A stretch of DNA of 64,000 nt from CAZRVH01 sp964624905 (GTDB taxonomy: Bacteria > Patescibacteriota > Gracilibacteria > Peribacterales > Peribacteraceae): positions 1 to 64,000 of the forward strand of contig CAZUYK010000005.1 of NCBI GenBank assembly GCA_964624905.1. The letters run 5' to 3'. The notes beneath the pieces are model-generated. The model did no database searches. It saw only the letters and a list, made by a program, of their open reading frames with translations, and was not told the DNA's origin. The position numbers were made by a program, and so were the translations under genes. Of this stretch, positions 28,116 to 36,234 are shown in pieces (the first letter of the stretch is position 1; each line of letters opens with the position of its first letter).

Positions 28116-29387
28116 CTGGCATTGTCCATGCCTGCAAACCGCCCTCCTGGCCGAAATTACGGCGTAAACGCGCTTTCCGATCCATGGAACGCCCGGTACG
28201 TACAGGAAGGGGGTCAGAATCCACAGGGCGGGGAGGTGCCAGGTGAGCACGCGGAAGGCGAAGAAACCACGGTAGACGTCTTTGCCGATGAGGACATGGA
28301 TTTCCCTCTTCAGGGCTGCCGGCTTCAGGTCGGCGGCTTCCTTCTTCTGCACTGCTTTGTTGTGCAGGTCCTTCCAGGAAATTCTCTTCAGCCAGTCGAA
28401 GAGCGAGAGTGTGAACATGCTGCGCAGGCAGAGTCCGCAATGCCCGTCGTACAGCGTCACGACGCGCGTCTTGCGACGGTTGATCGCGCGCTTTATCCAC
28501 GCGATGTCTTCCTCGCGTAGGAGTCCGCAGTACAGCGCCATCATCGCGAGGGAGAAACTGCCTGCATCCATCAGGATGAGGATGGAGAGGTGGAACAGAA
28601 CGCCTAGTGCGAGGATTAACAGTTTCACGGGGATCGCCCTCCATTGCCTGGGGAACAGCATGATGATCCATGCCAGTTCAAAGAGCAGCGTGGCGTGCGT
28701 GATAAGAGGAAGGACAGGGAGCAGGTGTTCCGAAAATTCGGGCCAGCGCGAGAAGAGGGGGTGATGCAACGCGATCTCCGCCGCGGTGCCGGCGTTCCAC
28801 GTGGACCCGAGGAGTTTCCACCACAGCGACATGAGGTAAATCACCAGCGCCTGCCACAGGACCAACCGGTACGTCCACGCGTAGGCAGTCACGGGCTTCA
28901 GGTACGAGCGCGTCGTCTTCCAATGCTTCCATTGTTCCCACGCCCTCGACAAGGAAAGAGCTCGGATGCCAGGACTGACGCACAGGATGAATCCGATCGC
29001 GCGCAACACCGTGTCCCCGCCGCCCAGCACGTACATATCTCGTTCATGGAACGATGCCATGAGAAGGAAGCTGACGATCGTCGTGAGGCGGGGCAATACC
29101 CCCAGCATGCTAAGAAGCAAGCTCAGCAGGAGGGTCAGGTAGATGGCAAAAACCGCGGACGGATCGCCCGTGAAGCCGAGGACCGTGAAATACCATGAGT
29201 CTCGCGCGACGATGTCTAGGAACGCACGCGGCATGATGCCCTCGTCGCTGTAGAACATGGTGACGTCTTGGAATTGGGACAGGAAGAACAGCAGCGCCAC
29301 GCCCGCCCATGCGATGCGCATCGCGCCGATCCCCGAAGCGGACGACCGGGCGAAGAAGAAGCCGTTGATGCGTTGCAGGAAGTTCAT
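28110..29387 (-). CDS. HTTM membrane protein fused to a DCC (DUF393) thiol-disulphide oxidoreductase domain
   Basis: 425 residues. The N-terminal about 290 residues carry many membrane helices of the HTTM family (related to vitamin-K-dependent gamma-carboxylase), e.g. GIGAMRIAWAGVALLFFLSQF and FHERDMYVLGGGDTVLRAIGF. From about residue 300 a DCC domain begins with LYDGHCGLCLRS, a thioredoxin-like CxxC motif. The start is the ATG at 29387, which overlaps the stop of the upstream gene (ATGA). The two genes form the HTTM plus partner-protein pair seen in other bacteria. The substrate is unknown. Confidence 0.85.
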   Translation of the reverse strand: MNFLQRINGFFFARSSASGIGAMRIAWAGVALLFFLSQFQDVTMFYSDEGIMPRAFLDIVARDSWYFTVLGFTGDPSAVFAIYLTLLLSLLLSMLGVLPRLTTIVSFLLMASFHERDMYVLGGGDTVLRAIGFILCVSPGIRALSLSRAWEQWKHWKTTRSYLKPVTAYAWTYRLVLWQALVIYLMSLWWKLLGSTWNAGTAAEIALHHPLFSRWPEFSEHLLPVLPLITHATLLFELAWIIMLFPRQWRAIPVKLLILALGVLFHLSILILMDAGSFSLAMMALYCGLLREEDIAWIKRAINRRKTRVVTLYDGHCGLCLRSMFTLSLFDWLKRISWKDLHNKAVQKKEAADLKPAALKREIHVLIGKDVYRGFFAFRVLTWHLPALWILTPFLYVPGVPWIGKRVYAVISARRAVCRHGQCQL

Positions 29388-29986
29388 CGGAAGAAGGCGT
29401 AGCAATTGGTGATGTGGATGACGGTGGTGTCCACGGGATTATCCTGTGCATCCCACCATGCATCGGATTTATGCGTATCGGTGTACGGGATGATCTCCAT
29501 GTTCTCGCGCAAGCGCACCATCGTGTTCGGTACCAAGCCGAGGTCGTTGCACAGGATTTGCAGGAAGCGTTCGCGGAACACATCGTAATCCAGGCGTTCT
29601 TTCATAAGGACCGCAGGCAGAAGCTTCGCGTACGTCGCATGGCGCCACCAGGGGAACGCGCCGGGTCCGAACGATGCGACGGTCTTCCAACGCACGCCGT
29701 CTTCCCTATCCATGGCGAACGTGCGCACCTGGCGCTGGGGGTCCGGCGCAAAGAGGTTCCACTCCTGCCACTGGCTGGTCATGAGAAGGTACGGGCCCAA
29801 CTGAGGGTTCACCGTATCGCGAAGGTACGACACCAGCCATCCCGAGGCGGCCGATGGGACGGAGAAGGCGAGCACGGCGGCCATGTGAAGGACCACGGAT
29901 ACGGCCACGGCCGTTTTCCCGAAGAGCACGAAGTACTCTTTCAGGTCCTTTCGATGCCGGCGAAGCACGGTGCGTATGCTATCCAT
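29384..29986 (-). CDS. Membrane-anchored partner of the HTTM protein
   Basis: 200 residues with one N-terminal membrane helix (about 22-45, FGKTAVAVSVVLHMAAVLAFSV). It then has the conserved stretch QWQEWNLFAPDPQRQVRTFAM, typical of proteins encoded next to HTTM genes. Outside domain of unknown function. It follows the methyltransferase-like gene by 12 nt and overlaps the HTTM gene by 4 nt. Confidence 0.7.
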   Translation of the reverse strand: MDSIRTVLRRHRKDLKEYFVLFGKTAVAVSVVLHMAAVLAFSVPSAASGWLVSYLRDTVNPQLGPYLLMTSQWQEWNLFAPDPQRQVRTFAMDREDGVRWKTVASFGPGAFPWWRHATYAKLLPAVLMKERLDYDVFRERFLQILCNDLGLVPNTMVRLRENMEIIPYTDTHKSDAWWDAQDNPVDTTVIHITNCYAFFR

Positions 29987-29998
29987 GGATGGTTCCCG

Positions 29999-31216
29999 TT
30001 ATTTCTTGATGGGCTTCAGCAGTACGATCTCACGGCCGACGCTCTGGTCCGGCCGGTGATACAGCATGCTGAGGCGTTCGGGATGGTGCGGGTTCACGCC
30101 GGCCGGAAGGATGGGGCGGAAGCCGATGTCATGGATTTTCTTCCATGTTTTTTCGATGAACAAGGGTCCCGCCTTCGGGAACCAGACGGGGAGCGTGCAA
30201 ACGACGGGAACCCCGGGAAGGGTCGCCGCGACGTTTTCCAAGAATCCCGTTTCGATCTCCTCCACTTCGGTACGCGCCTTCATCGCATCCTTGGCTGCCG
30301 GCCGGTCCGCGAACGCGGTGCCGAGCGTCGTTTCCGTCACGATGACGTCCGGCAATTCCTTCAGCTCAAATGCCTTCGTCGCGTCTTGTTTCCATACCGT
30401 GCTGGCCACGTCTTTTTTCAGGATGCCGTACTCCTTGCGGGTCCAGTCCAGGTTTTTCTCGCATCCGTTCACGGCCTTCAGCGACGCGTCCGATCCGAGC
30501 ACGTCCCATCCGCGCAGCAACGCCTCCATGGGGATGACGCCCGTTCCGCAGAAGGGATCCAGGACGGTGAGCTTCTTGAGTTTCTTCTCCTTGCCGTCGT
30601 TGGCCAGGTATTCGCCGAAGTTCAGAAGGATTTGCGCCAGCTTGGGCGGAAGGAGCCCCACGCGCGTGTCGCGGACCGGTTTCGTCATGTCACGCTTCGT
30701 GTACGCATCCGGGTCCTGGGCACCCACCGTGCGGCCGATCCACAGGAAGTCATCGTCACCGAGTATCACGATCTCCACGCCTTCCTTTCCGCTGACGATG
30801 TTCGTCTTGTGCAGCAGGACCGTCGCGGCGGGCTTTTTCTCCGTGCCGATGTACCGGCAGGGGACTCCTTTCTTCTTCAGCGCGTTCTTTCCGTCACGGT
30901 ACAGTTCCCGCACTTTCGACGCGGGAATATTGAACGAGCGCAGCGAGAAGGTCACCTTTCCTTTCACGTTGGCCGTCTGGTCGCAGATGATTTGCGGGAT
31001 GTCCTTCAGCGCGGATGCGTTCTCCGAGATCTTCTTCGCGATGATGAACGTGCCACCCCACGTGTTCAAATGCTTCTGCGAGAGCTCCGCTTCGGAGTCG
31101 AAAAACGCCATGGAGGAGCCCAGCATGCGCGTCACTTTCATGTCGGGGATGCACGCGTGGAGTTCGGCGAGGCTGATGGACGGATGGTGACCGAGATAGG
31201 CGACGTAGGAATGCAT
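29999..31216 (-). CDS. Trm11/TrmG10-like RNA methyltransferase homologue
   Basis: 405 residues. The N-terminal about 180 residues look like a THUMP-type RNA-binding region (HPSISLAELHA; FSLRSFN). Then come LGLLPPK-like VGLLPPKLAQILLNFGE and motif I LDPFCGTGVIPMEAL (about 216-230) of tRNA guanosine-10 N2-methyltransferases. The usual catalytic (D/N)PPY is replaced by TETTLG (in VIVTETTLGTAF, about residue 300). The target and activity are therefore uncertain. TATACT lies 12 nt before the ATG. First gene of an operon with the HTTM pair. Confidence 0.7.
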   Translation of the reverse strand: MHSYVAYLGHHPSISLAELHACIPDMKVTRMLGSSMAFFDSEAELSQKHLNTWGGTFIIAKKISENASALKDIPQIICDQTANVKGKVTFSLRSFNIPASKVRELYRDGKNALKKKGVPCRYIGTEKKPAATVLLHKTNIVSGKEGVEIVILGDDDFLWIGRTVGAQDPDAYTKRDMTKPVRDTRVGLLPPKLAQILLNFGEYLANDGKEKKLKKLTVLDPFCGTGVIPMEALLRGWDVLGSDASLKAVNGCEKNLDWTRKEYGILKKDVASTVWKQDATKAFELKELPDVIVTETTLGTAFADRPAAKDAMKARTEVEEIETGFLENVAATLPGVPVVCTLPVWFPKAGPLFIEKTWKKIHDIGFRPILPAGVNPHHPERLSMLYHRPDQSVGREIVLLKPIKK

Positions 31217-31289
31217 GGGATGCGAAAAAGTATACGCGCACTATAGCCCGATCCGCGTCATCGGTCACGGTACGAGGATGAAATTGTCT

Positions 31290-32705
31290 TCACTGCGCAA
31301 GCGCATCGCTCTCCTGCACGCGAGCATACGCGTCTTTCAAAAGCATGATCGTCAGGAACACGGCAACGGGCATCAGCTGGATGATACCCCGCGCATATCC
31401 CGTTTGTTTGATCGCTTCGATCGATACGCTCGTGAAGAGATAAATGGCGATCTGTCCCAGGTACACGATAAGGAAAAGGGCCGTGAGAGGAAGGAGCATC
31501 GTGAATGCCGTGCGCCATCGGATGGCGAGCAATGCCGCGAAGACCGGGAAGAGCAGGTTCCAGTTTCCTTCGAAGAACGTGTTCACCATGACGGCGTACA
31601 AAACCCCCTTCTGCCAACCGAACGCCAGGTCGCCGACCGCTTTCGCGTTTCCGAACGTGAGTCCGTTCGCGTACTTGTAGGCGATCCAAGGCACAAGGAC
31701 GAGTATCGCGGGAATGGCGTACCAAAGGGCTATCCGTGAAATCTCCTTCGCCGTCATGTTTCTTCGTTCCATGAAGAGATAGGCGGCGACGATCAGAATG
31801 ATCGGAGGGAAGAAGAGAAGCAGTCCTTCGTTCTTGGTGAACGGCAACAGAGCCGTCGCCACGCCTCCCATCCTCAGGAACGCCTTGCGCATCGCCGCAT
31901 CCGGAGCGCGTACCGCGTGGAAGAACAGGATGACCGCCCCGAATACGTGCGTTCCCATGAAGATGTCCGCGTAGGTGTTGGTTCCGTGCATCAGGTAGAG
32001 CGGCATGCTCACGGCAACGTACATCCCCAACATCGACCATGCGCGGGACACATATCTGCGCAGTGCGTAATAAAGAAGCGTCAGAGCGGAGAGGAACCAC
32101 GCCAGATGTACCGCATTCACAACGGGATCGCTCCACCCGGCTACGGTCGCCATCCATGCCTTTGCCATTGGTACCGTCGGGGGGTACGAACTGACTTCCG
32201 CCGGCGTATCGCCATGGCCCGGCAGCAGCAGCTCGATGGCCTGCTCGTGGTAGAAGACTTTCGCGCGCAAGTTCCAGTTGTCCACGGTGTCGTCGAAAAA
32301 CGTCGGGGTCAGGAAGAGGAACGTGGTCCCCAGAACGGCGATCTTCACGATCGTCCAGGCAGCCAGGATTCCGATCAGGATCTTCACGGGAGTCGCGAAT
32401 GCGGTGGCGTCATCCAAGTTCACCCGCACTTCGAAGAACGGTATCTTCCGCACATACATCGCGATTCCCTTTACTACGATGGCGAGGAATTGAATCGCGA
32501 AGAACGTGTAGAATGAGAGGGAAAATCCGAACAAAATATGTATACAAAATGTGACGAACATCGCGATCGTCATACCGAGTAAGAATCCCAGTGCCACGCG
32601 TTCCGCGGCGAACAGAACGGGAGTTCTGCCCTGCAGCAGTCCCAGCAATTGCCACCCGTTGATCGTGGGGATAAGCAGGCCGAAGAGAATCAGCGGGAGT
32701 GTCAT
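31290..32705 (-). CDS. GT-C-type integral membrane glycosyltransferase-like protein
   Basis: 471 residues with about 12 membrane helices. The first outside loop has PTFFDDTVDNWNLRAKVFYHE near residue 133, an acidic DD motif in the place where GT-C glycosyltransferases hold catalytic aspartates. MHGTNTYADIFMGTHVF resembles later loops of that superfamily. The likely role is transfer of a sugar from a polyprenyl donor outside the membrane; the acceptor is unknown. Its ATG overlaps the stop of the upstream gene (ATGA), so the two probably work together. Confidence 0.65.
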   Translation of the reverse strand: MTLPLILFGLLIPTINGWQLLGLLQGRTPVLFAAERVALGFLLGMTIAMFVTFCIHILFGFSLSFYTFFAIQFLAIVVKGIAMYVRKIPFFEVRVNLDDATAFATPVKILIGILAAWTIVKIAVLGTTFLFLTPTFFDDTVDNWNLRAKVFYHEQAIELLLPGHGDTPAEVSSYPPTVPMAKAWMATVAGWSDPVVNAVHLAWFLSALTLLYYALRRYVSRAWSMLGMYVAVSMPLYLMHGTNTYADIFMGTHVFGAVILFFHAVRAPDAAMRKAFLRMGGVATALLPFTKNEGLLLFFPPIILIVAAYLFMERRNMTAKEISRIALWYAIPAILVLVPWIAYKYANGLTFGNAKAVGDLAFGWQKGVLYAVMVNTFFEGNWNLLFPVFAALLAIRWRTAFTMLLPLTALFLIVYLGQIAIYLFTSVSIEAIKQTGYARGIIQLMPVAVFLTIMLLKDAYARVQESDALAQ

Positions 32706-33859
32706 TGTTCCAGGAAGAGGAAGGAGTCGTTTTCGAATCGTTCGATTACCTTGCCGGGAGATGACAGCGCCCGTCCCGTTTCCGTCTTCACCACTCCGTC
32801 CTCAAACCGAATGTCCGGCCGGTGCAGCACGAGCCATGCCCGCTTGGGGCGGACGTTCAATGCTTCCGAATACGGCGTGACATCCAGCGGGTAGAGTTTC
32901 AGGCGGGTGTGCGCGACGTAGACGTTTCCGGGAGGCTCCAGAAGAACGACCGACGTCGCATCGAGTCCGGAGAGCAATGCGTCGGTGCGTTCGGTGATGG
33001 ACGGCACGTCCGACAGCGTTCGGAATTCCGGGGAACGAATGTCGGTTATCGCGTACGACAGAAGTTCCGCGCCCATGCGTACATCCAGGATCAGCCACAA
33101 ACCGGCAACGGTCACGACGACGGTCAGGATCGCGCGTCTCTTGCGGTCCATCAGGAAAAAGATTCCGGCGATGATCAACGCGACGATGAGCGCCGCGTAG
33201 ACGACGCGCATGCCGGACACTCCTTTCGGAGGAAGTCCGTCGTAGATCGTTTCCAGCGTCGCGGGATTCGTCGTGAAGAGCGGCCCCCACAGGAAGTTGA
33301 TGCCATACTGGCTCAGGACGTCGAACGTCCACATGCTCTTGATGGCCGTCATGAATTTTTCCGACGCGCTCCAGGATTTCCATTCCACTTTCTGGATGAC
33401 CATGTCCGTATCCGCGGGGAATCCGAACGCGATCACCGTCGTCTTCTCGGTCCACTGGGGATAGTCCGATGGAATGACTACGACGCGCTCGAACGTCTCC
33501 GTTTTCGGCGACGTGAAGAACAACTGCAATAAATCCCCGGGTGCGCCGTTGGTCGGCTGCCACATGAACGCCGCTTCCGCCGGCAACGCGTTTTTCACGT
33601 ACAGGTACACGGCGTCGGTTTTCTGCAGCGGGGGATTCTGCCATCCGATCAATCCGTCCTGGAACGTCTTGATGTGCAATCCTTCCGCGGTTTTCTCCAC
33701 CGTCGTCAGTCCGTCCACGACGGGCATCACCGCTTCCGGCTTCCGGAAGTCCCATGTCATCGTGGTTTCCGCATGGCAGAGCGACGGCAACATGGCCAAT
33801 GCAAAGCCGATCGAGGAAACGAGGCGTTTCACGAAGGCAGTGTACAGATCTTGGCCCAA
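32702..33859 (-). CDS. Exported/membrane hypothetical protein paired with the GT-C protein
   Basis: 385 residues from a TTG at 33859; a GTG at 33832 would give a cleaner signal peptide (KRLVSSIGFALAMLPSLCHA). A beta-rich outside domain (about 30-190) is followed by two membrane helices (about 222-265, e.g. VVYAALIVALIIAGIFFLM) and a C-terminal soluble domain. No family recognised. The beta domain could bind carbohydrate, in line with its coupled GT-C partner; that is inference. Confidence 0.55.
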   Translation of the reverse strand: MGQDLYTAFVKRLVSSIGFALAMLPSLCHAETTMTWDFRKPEAVMPVVDGLTTVEKTAEGLHIKTFQDGLIGWQNPPLQKTDAVYLYVKNALPAEAAFMWQPTNGAPGDLLQLFFTSPKTETFERVVVIPSDYPQWTEKTTVIAFGFPADTDMVIQKVEWKSWSASEKFMTAIKSMWTFDVLSQYGINFLWGPLFTTNPATLETIYDGLPPKGVSGMRVVYAALIVALIIAGIFFLMDRKRRAILTVVVTVAGLWLILDVRMGAELLSYAITDIRSPEFRTLSDVPSITERTDALLSGLDATSVVLLEPPGNVYVAHTRLKLYPLDVTPYSEALNVRPKRAWLVLHRPDIRFEDGVVKTETGRALSSPGKVIERFENDSFLFLEQ

Positions 33860-33886
33860 GAGGTGTACATCTTCCTTCCCGATGTT

Positions 33887-33914
33887 TTGACGGAATTTTG
33901 AATATGGGTAAAAT
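33887..33914 (+). promoter_or_regulatory. Promoter of small membrane protein gene
   Basis: TTGACG (33887-33892), 16-base spacer, TAAAAT (33909-33914). The gene it serves has a normal GGAG ribosome binding site 8 nt before the ATG, so not all genes here are leaderless. Confidence 0.65.
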
Positions 33915-33955
33915 ATGCATATCGTTTTTTCCTCGTTCCTTCAGGAGACCGTCCG

Positions 33956-34180
33956 ATGCCTAGGCTTTCGTTGTTCTGTTTGTTCGCTGCACTCGTGTGC
34001 TTCGGATTGGCGTTCTACTTCGGTTTGACGCTTCCGGGGCAAACGAATTGGCCGCCGACGGAGATCGTTCCCGAGACGGGGATGATCTCGGGCTTCTGGT
34101 ATTGCCTGTTCAAAGGAATGTTCTTCCTTTGGTTCGGCTACGTCTTCGGCTCATCACCGGAACGGGGATTCGTTCGTTAG
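33956..34180 (+). CDS. Small two-helix membrane protein
   Basis: 74 residues with two hydrophobic helices (about 4-26 and 45-65). No family recognised. It has a sigma-70-type promoter, a GGAG ribosome binding site and an intrinsic terminator, so it is a complete single-gene unit. Confidence 0.65.
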   Translation: MPRLSLFCLFAALVCFGLAFYFGLTLPGQTNWPPTEIVPETGMISGFWYCLFKGMFFLWFGYVFGSSPERGFVR

Positions 34181-34217
34181 GTTTCCGTCGTCCCGGAAGG
34201 GCGACGATCCAACGCCA

Positions 34218-34252
34218 GGGGGGCGACTGCACGCAGTCGTCCTCCATTTTTT
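34218..34252 (+). terminator. Intrinsic terminator of the small membrane protein gene
   Basis: GGGGGGCGACTGC pairs with GCAGTCGTCCTCC around a two-base loop, followed by ATTTTTT. It touches the end of alaS, which comes from the other strand. Confidence 0.85.
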
Positions 34253-36143
34253 AGTTCGCTTCGCCGGCGTTGTCGATCTCCGCGGGGCCGCCGCTGACCA
34301 CCGCCTTGATACGTCGCACTCCGGCAGACGAGCTCTCTTCCTTCTGGATCTTGAAGCTGCCAAGCATGCCGGTGCGCGCCACGTGCGGTCCTCCGCAAAT
34401 CTCTTTGCTGAACACGGGGCCGTCGCCGACCTTTCCCGTACCCGCCACTTTCGCCGAGGGGTCTCCCATTACGTAGACTTTCACGTCGCTGCCGTAGCGG
34501 TCGTCGAACACGCCGATCGCCCCTTCTTCCTTCGCGCCTTCCACCGTGGAAAGGTGGAACGTCACGGGCAGGTCCGCCTTGATCGCTTCGTTTACCAGGT
34601 CTTCCACTTCCTTGATTTGATCCGGCGTCATCTTGTCGGTGTGGTTGAAGTCGAAGCGCAGGCGTTCGGACGTGATGTTGCTTCCTTTCTGTCCGATGTG
34701 GTTGCCCAGCACGCGGTGCAACGCGGCGTTGAGCAAGTGGGTCGCGGTATGGAGCTTCGTCGTCTCCGCGGAGTTGTCGGCGAGCCCGCCCTTGAACTTC
34801 TGCTCGGCGCCGGCGCGGCTCTTCGCCTGGTGTTCCTCGAATGCTTTCTTGAATCCCTCTTCGTCGATCGTGAATCCTTGGTCGGTTGCGAGTTCGCGCG
34901 TCAGTTCGATCGGGAAGCCGTACGTGTCGTACAAATGGAACGCGGTGGGGCCGTCGATCGCCTTGCCCGACATGGAGGACGTAAGTTTGTCGAAGTGCTT
35001 CAGTCCTTCCTGCAGGGTGTTTTTGAACTGCTGTTCTTCTTTGTCGAACGCCGCGAGTATCTCCGTTTCCTTTGCTTTCAAGTGCGGATAGGTGTCCGCG
35101 TACGCGTTGATGATCGTCCGGGCAAATCGGGAGCAGTAATTCGTCGTTTGGAAATCCGAGTCTCGTTCTATATAGAGGAAGCGCAGCGAGCGAATCGCGC
35201 GTCGGATGAGGCGCCTGAGTACGTATCCCTGGTCTACGTTCGACGGCAATACGCCGTCCGCGATCATGAACGCCGAAGCCTTGATATGGTCGGTCACGAT
35301 GCGGCCGTGCTTCGTGACGATCTTTCCTTCGTCCGTATCGTCCATGCGCAGATCGGAAGGCACGATGCTTTCCAGGATCGGCCTAAGCTTGTCGGTCTCA
35401 TACACGTTGCCCACCCCCTGCAGCACCGCGGCCACGCGCTCCAGTCCCATGCCGGTATCGACGTTCTTCTGCGCGAGCGGTTCGAACGTGCCGTCTTCCT
35501 TCTTGTTGTACTGCATGAAGACGTCGTTCCAGATTTCCATCCAGTTCGGATCATCGTTCGCGGGATTGCTTCCGGGAGGCGGCAGATCGCTGGGGCCGAC
35601 CCAATAGAACATCTCCGTATCCGGTCCGCACGGTCCCGTCTGACCAGCGGGTCCCCACCAGTTCTTCGCCTTGGGCAGGAATCCGATGCGTTCGCGCGGC
35701 ACGCCGAGGCTTTCCCACACGGCCGCGGACTCCTCGTCCTTCGGTGCGTCGGCGTCGCCCTCGAAACACGTCACCGCGAATTTTTCCAACGGGATTTCCA
35801 ACACCTTGATGAGGAATTCGAAGCTGAACTCGATCGCTTCCTTCTTGAAGTAATCTCCCAGCGACCAGTTTCCGAGCATTTCGAACATCGTGAGGTGCGT
35901 GCTGTCGCCGACTTCGTCGATATCTCCGGTGCGCACGCAGCGCTGCACGTCTGCCAACCTGTTTCCTTGCGGATGCTTCTCGCCCATGAGGTAGGGGACG
36001 AGCGGATGCATGCCCGCCGTGGTGAAGAGCACGGTCGGGTCGTTCTCCGGAACCAGCGGTGCGCCCGGGATGATGGCGTGGCCCTTGGACTTGAAGAAAT
36101 CAAGGAATTCCTGCCTAAGTTGGTCCGTCGTAAGGTTTTTCAT
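34251..36143 (-). CDS. alaS: Alanyl-tRNA synthetase, short form without C-terminal DHHA1 domain
   Basis: Charges tRNA-Ala. The 630-residue protein starts LRQEFLDFFKSKGHAIIPGAPLVPENDPTVLFTTAGM, the class II catalytic core. It continues with GMGLERVAAVLQG and the editing domain with zinc ligands HTATH (about 460-465) and CGGPH (about 583-587, in place of the usual C-GTH). It ends soon after the editing domain (SSSAGVRRIKAVVSGG), while most bacterial AlaRS are about 870 residues with DHHA1/C-Ala. The start is the ATG at 36143; an upstream in-frame start at 36215 gives an unrelated extension. Extended -10 TGCTATCCT lies about 20 nt before the ATG, with no ribosome binding site. Confidence 0.95.
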   Translation of the reverse strand: MKNLTTDQLRQEFLDFFKSKGHAIIPGAPLVPENDPTVLFTTAGMHPLVPYLMGEKHPQGNRLADVQRCVRTGDIDEVGDSTHLTMFEMLGNWSLGDYFKKEAIEFSFEFLIKVLEIPLEKFAVTCFEGDADAPKDEESAAVWESLGVPRERIGFLPKAKNWWGPAGQTGPCGPDTEMFYWVGPSDLPPPGSNPANDDPNWMEIWNDVFMQYNKKEDGTFEPLAQKNVDTGMGLERVAAVLQGVGNVYETDKLRPILESIVPSDLRMDDTDEGKIVTKHGRIVTDHIKASAFMIADGVLPSNVDQGYVLRRLIRRAIRSLRFLYIERDSDFQTTNYCSRFARTIINAYADTYPHLKAKETEILAAFDKEEQQFKNTLQEGLKHFDKLTSSMSGKAIDGPTAFHLYDTYGFPIELTRELATDQGFTIDEEGFKKAFEEHQAKSRAGAEQKFKGGLADNSAETTKLHTATHLLNAALHRVLGNHIGQKGSNITSERLRFDFNHTDKMTPDQIKEVEDLVNEAIKADLPVTFHLSTVEGAKEEGAIGVFDDRYGSDVKVYVMGDPSAKVAGTGKVGDGPVFSKEICGGPHVARTGMLGSFKIQKEESSSAGVRRIKAVVSGGPAEIDNAGEAN

Positions 36144-36197
36144 GGATGATCGAGGAAGTGGCCAGCAGGATAGCAGGATTTGAAAGACGGGGAAATC

Positions 36198-36226
36198 TTG
36201 CTGTATACGCAACAAAGGACTATAAA
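36198..36226 (+). promoter_or_regulatory. rpoD promoter (leaderless)
   Basis: TTGCTG (36198-36203), exactly 17 bases, TATAAA (36221-36226). The ATG at 36235 is 8 nt after the -10 box, so transcription should start within a base or two of the start codon. Confidence 0.75.
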
Positions 36227-36234
36227 GTGCTGCT

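Noticed and set aside
27921..28520. Plus-strand ORF through the tRNA and structured leader; a similar peptide (PFMGYPxGKxRLH) is encoded antisense to copy B
   Set aside because: The shared peptide comes from the conserved RNA element read backwards. Compensatory changes fit RNA pairing, and the frames have no common start or length.
29414..31246. Long plus-strand ORF (610 codons) opposite the methyltransferase-like and HTTM partner genes
   Set aside because: It spans two real genes on the other strand and is rich in R, H and D in an unnatural pattern.
34383..36149. Long plus-strand ORF (588 codons) opposite alaS
   Set aside because: Shadow of alaS; no promoter, no domain.
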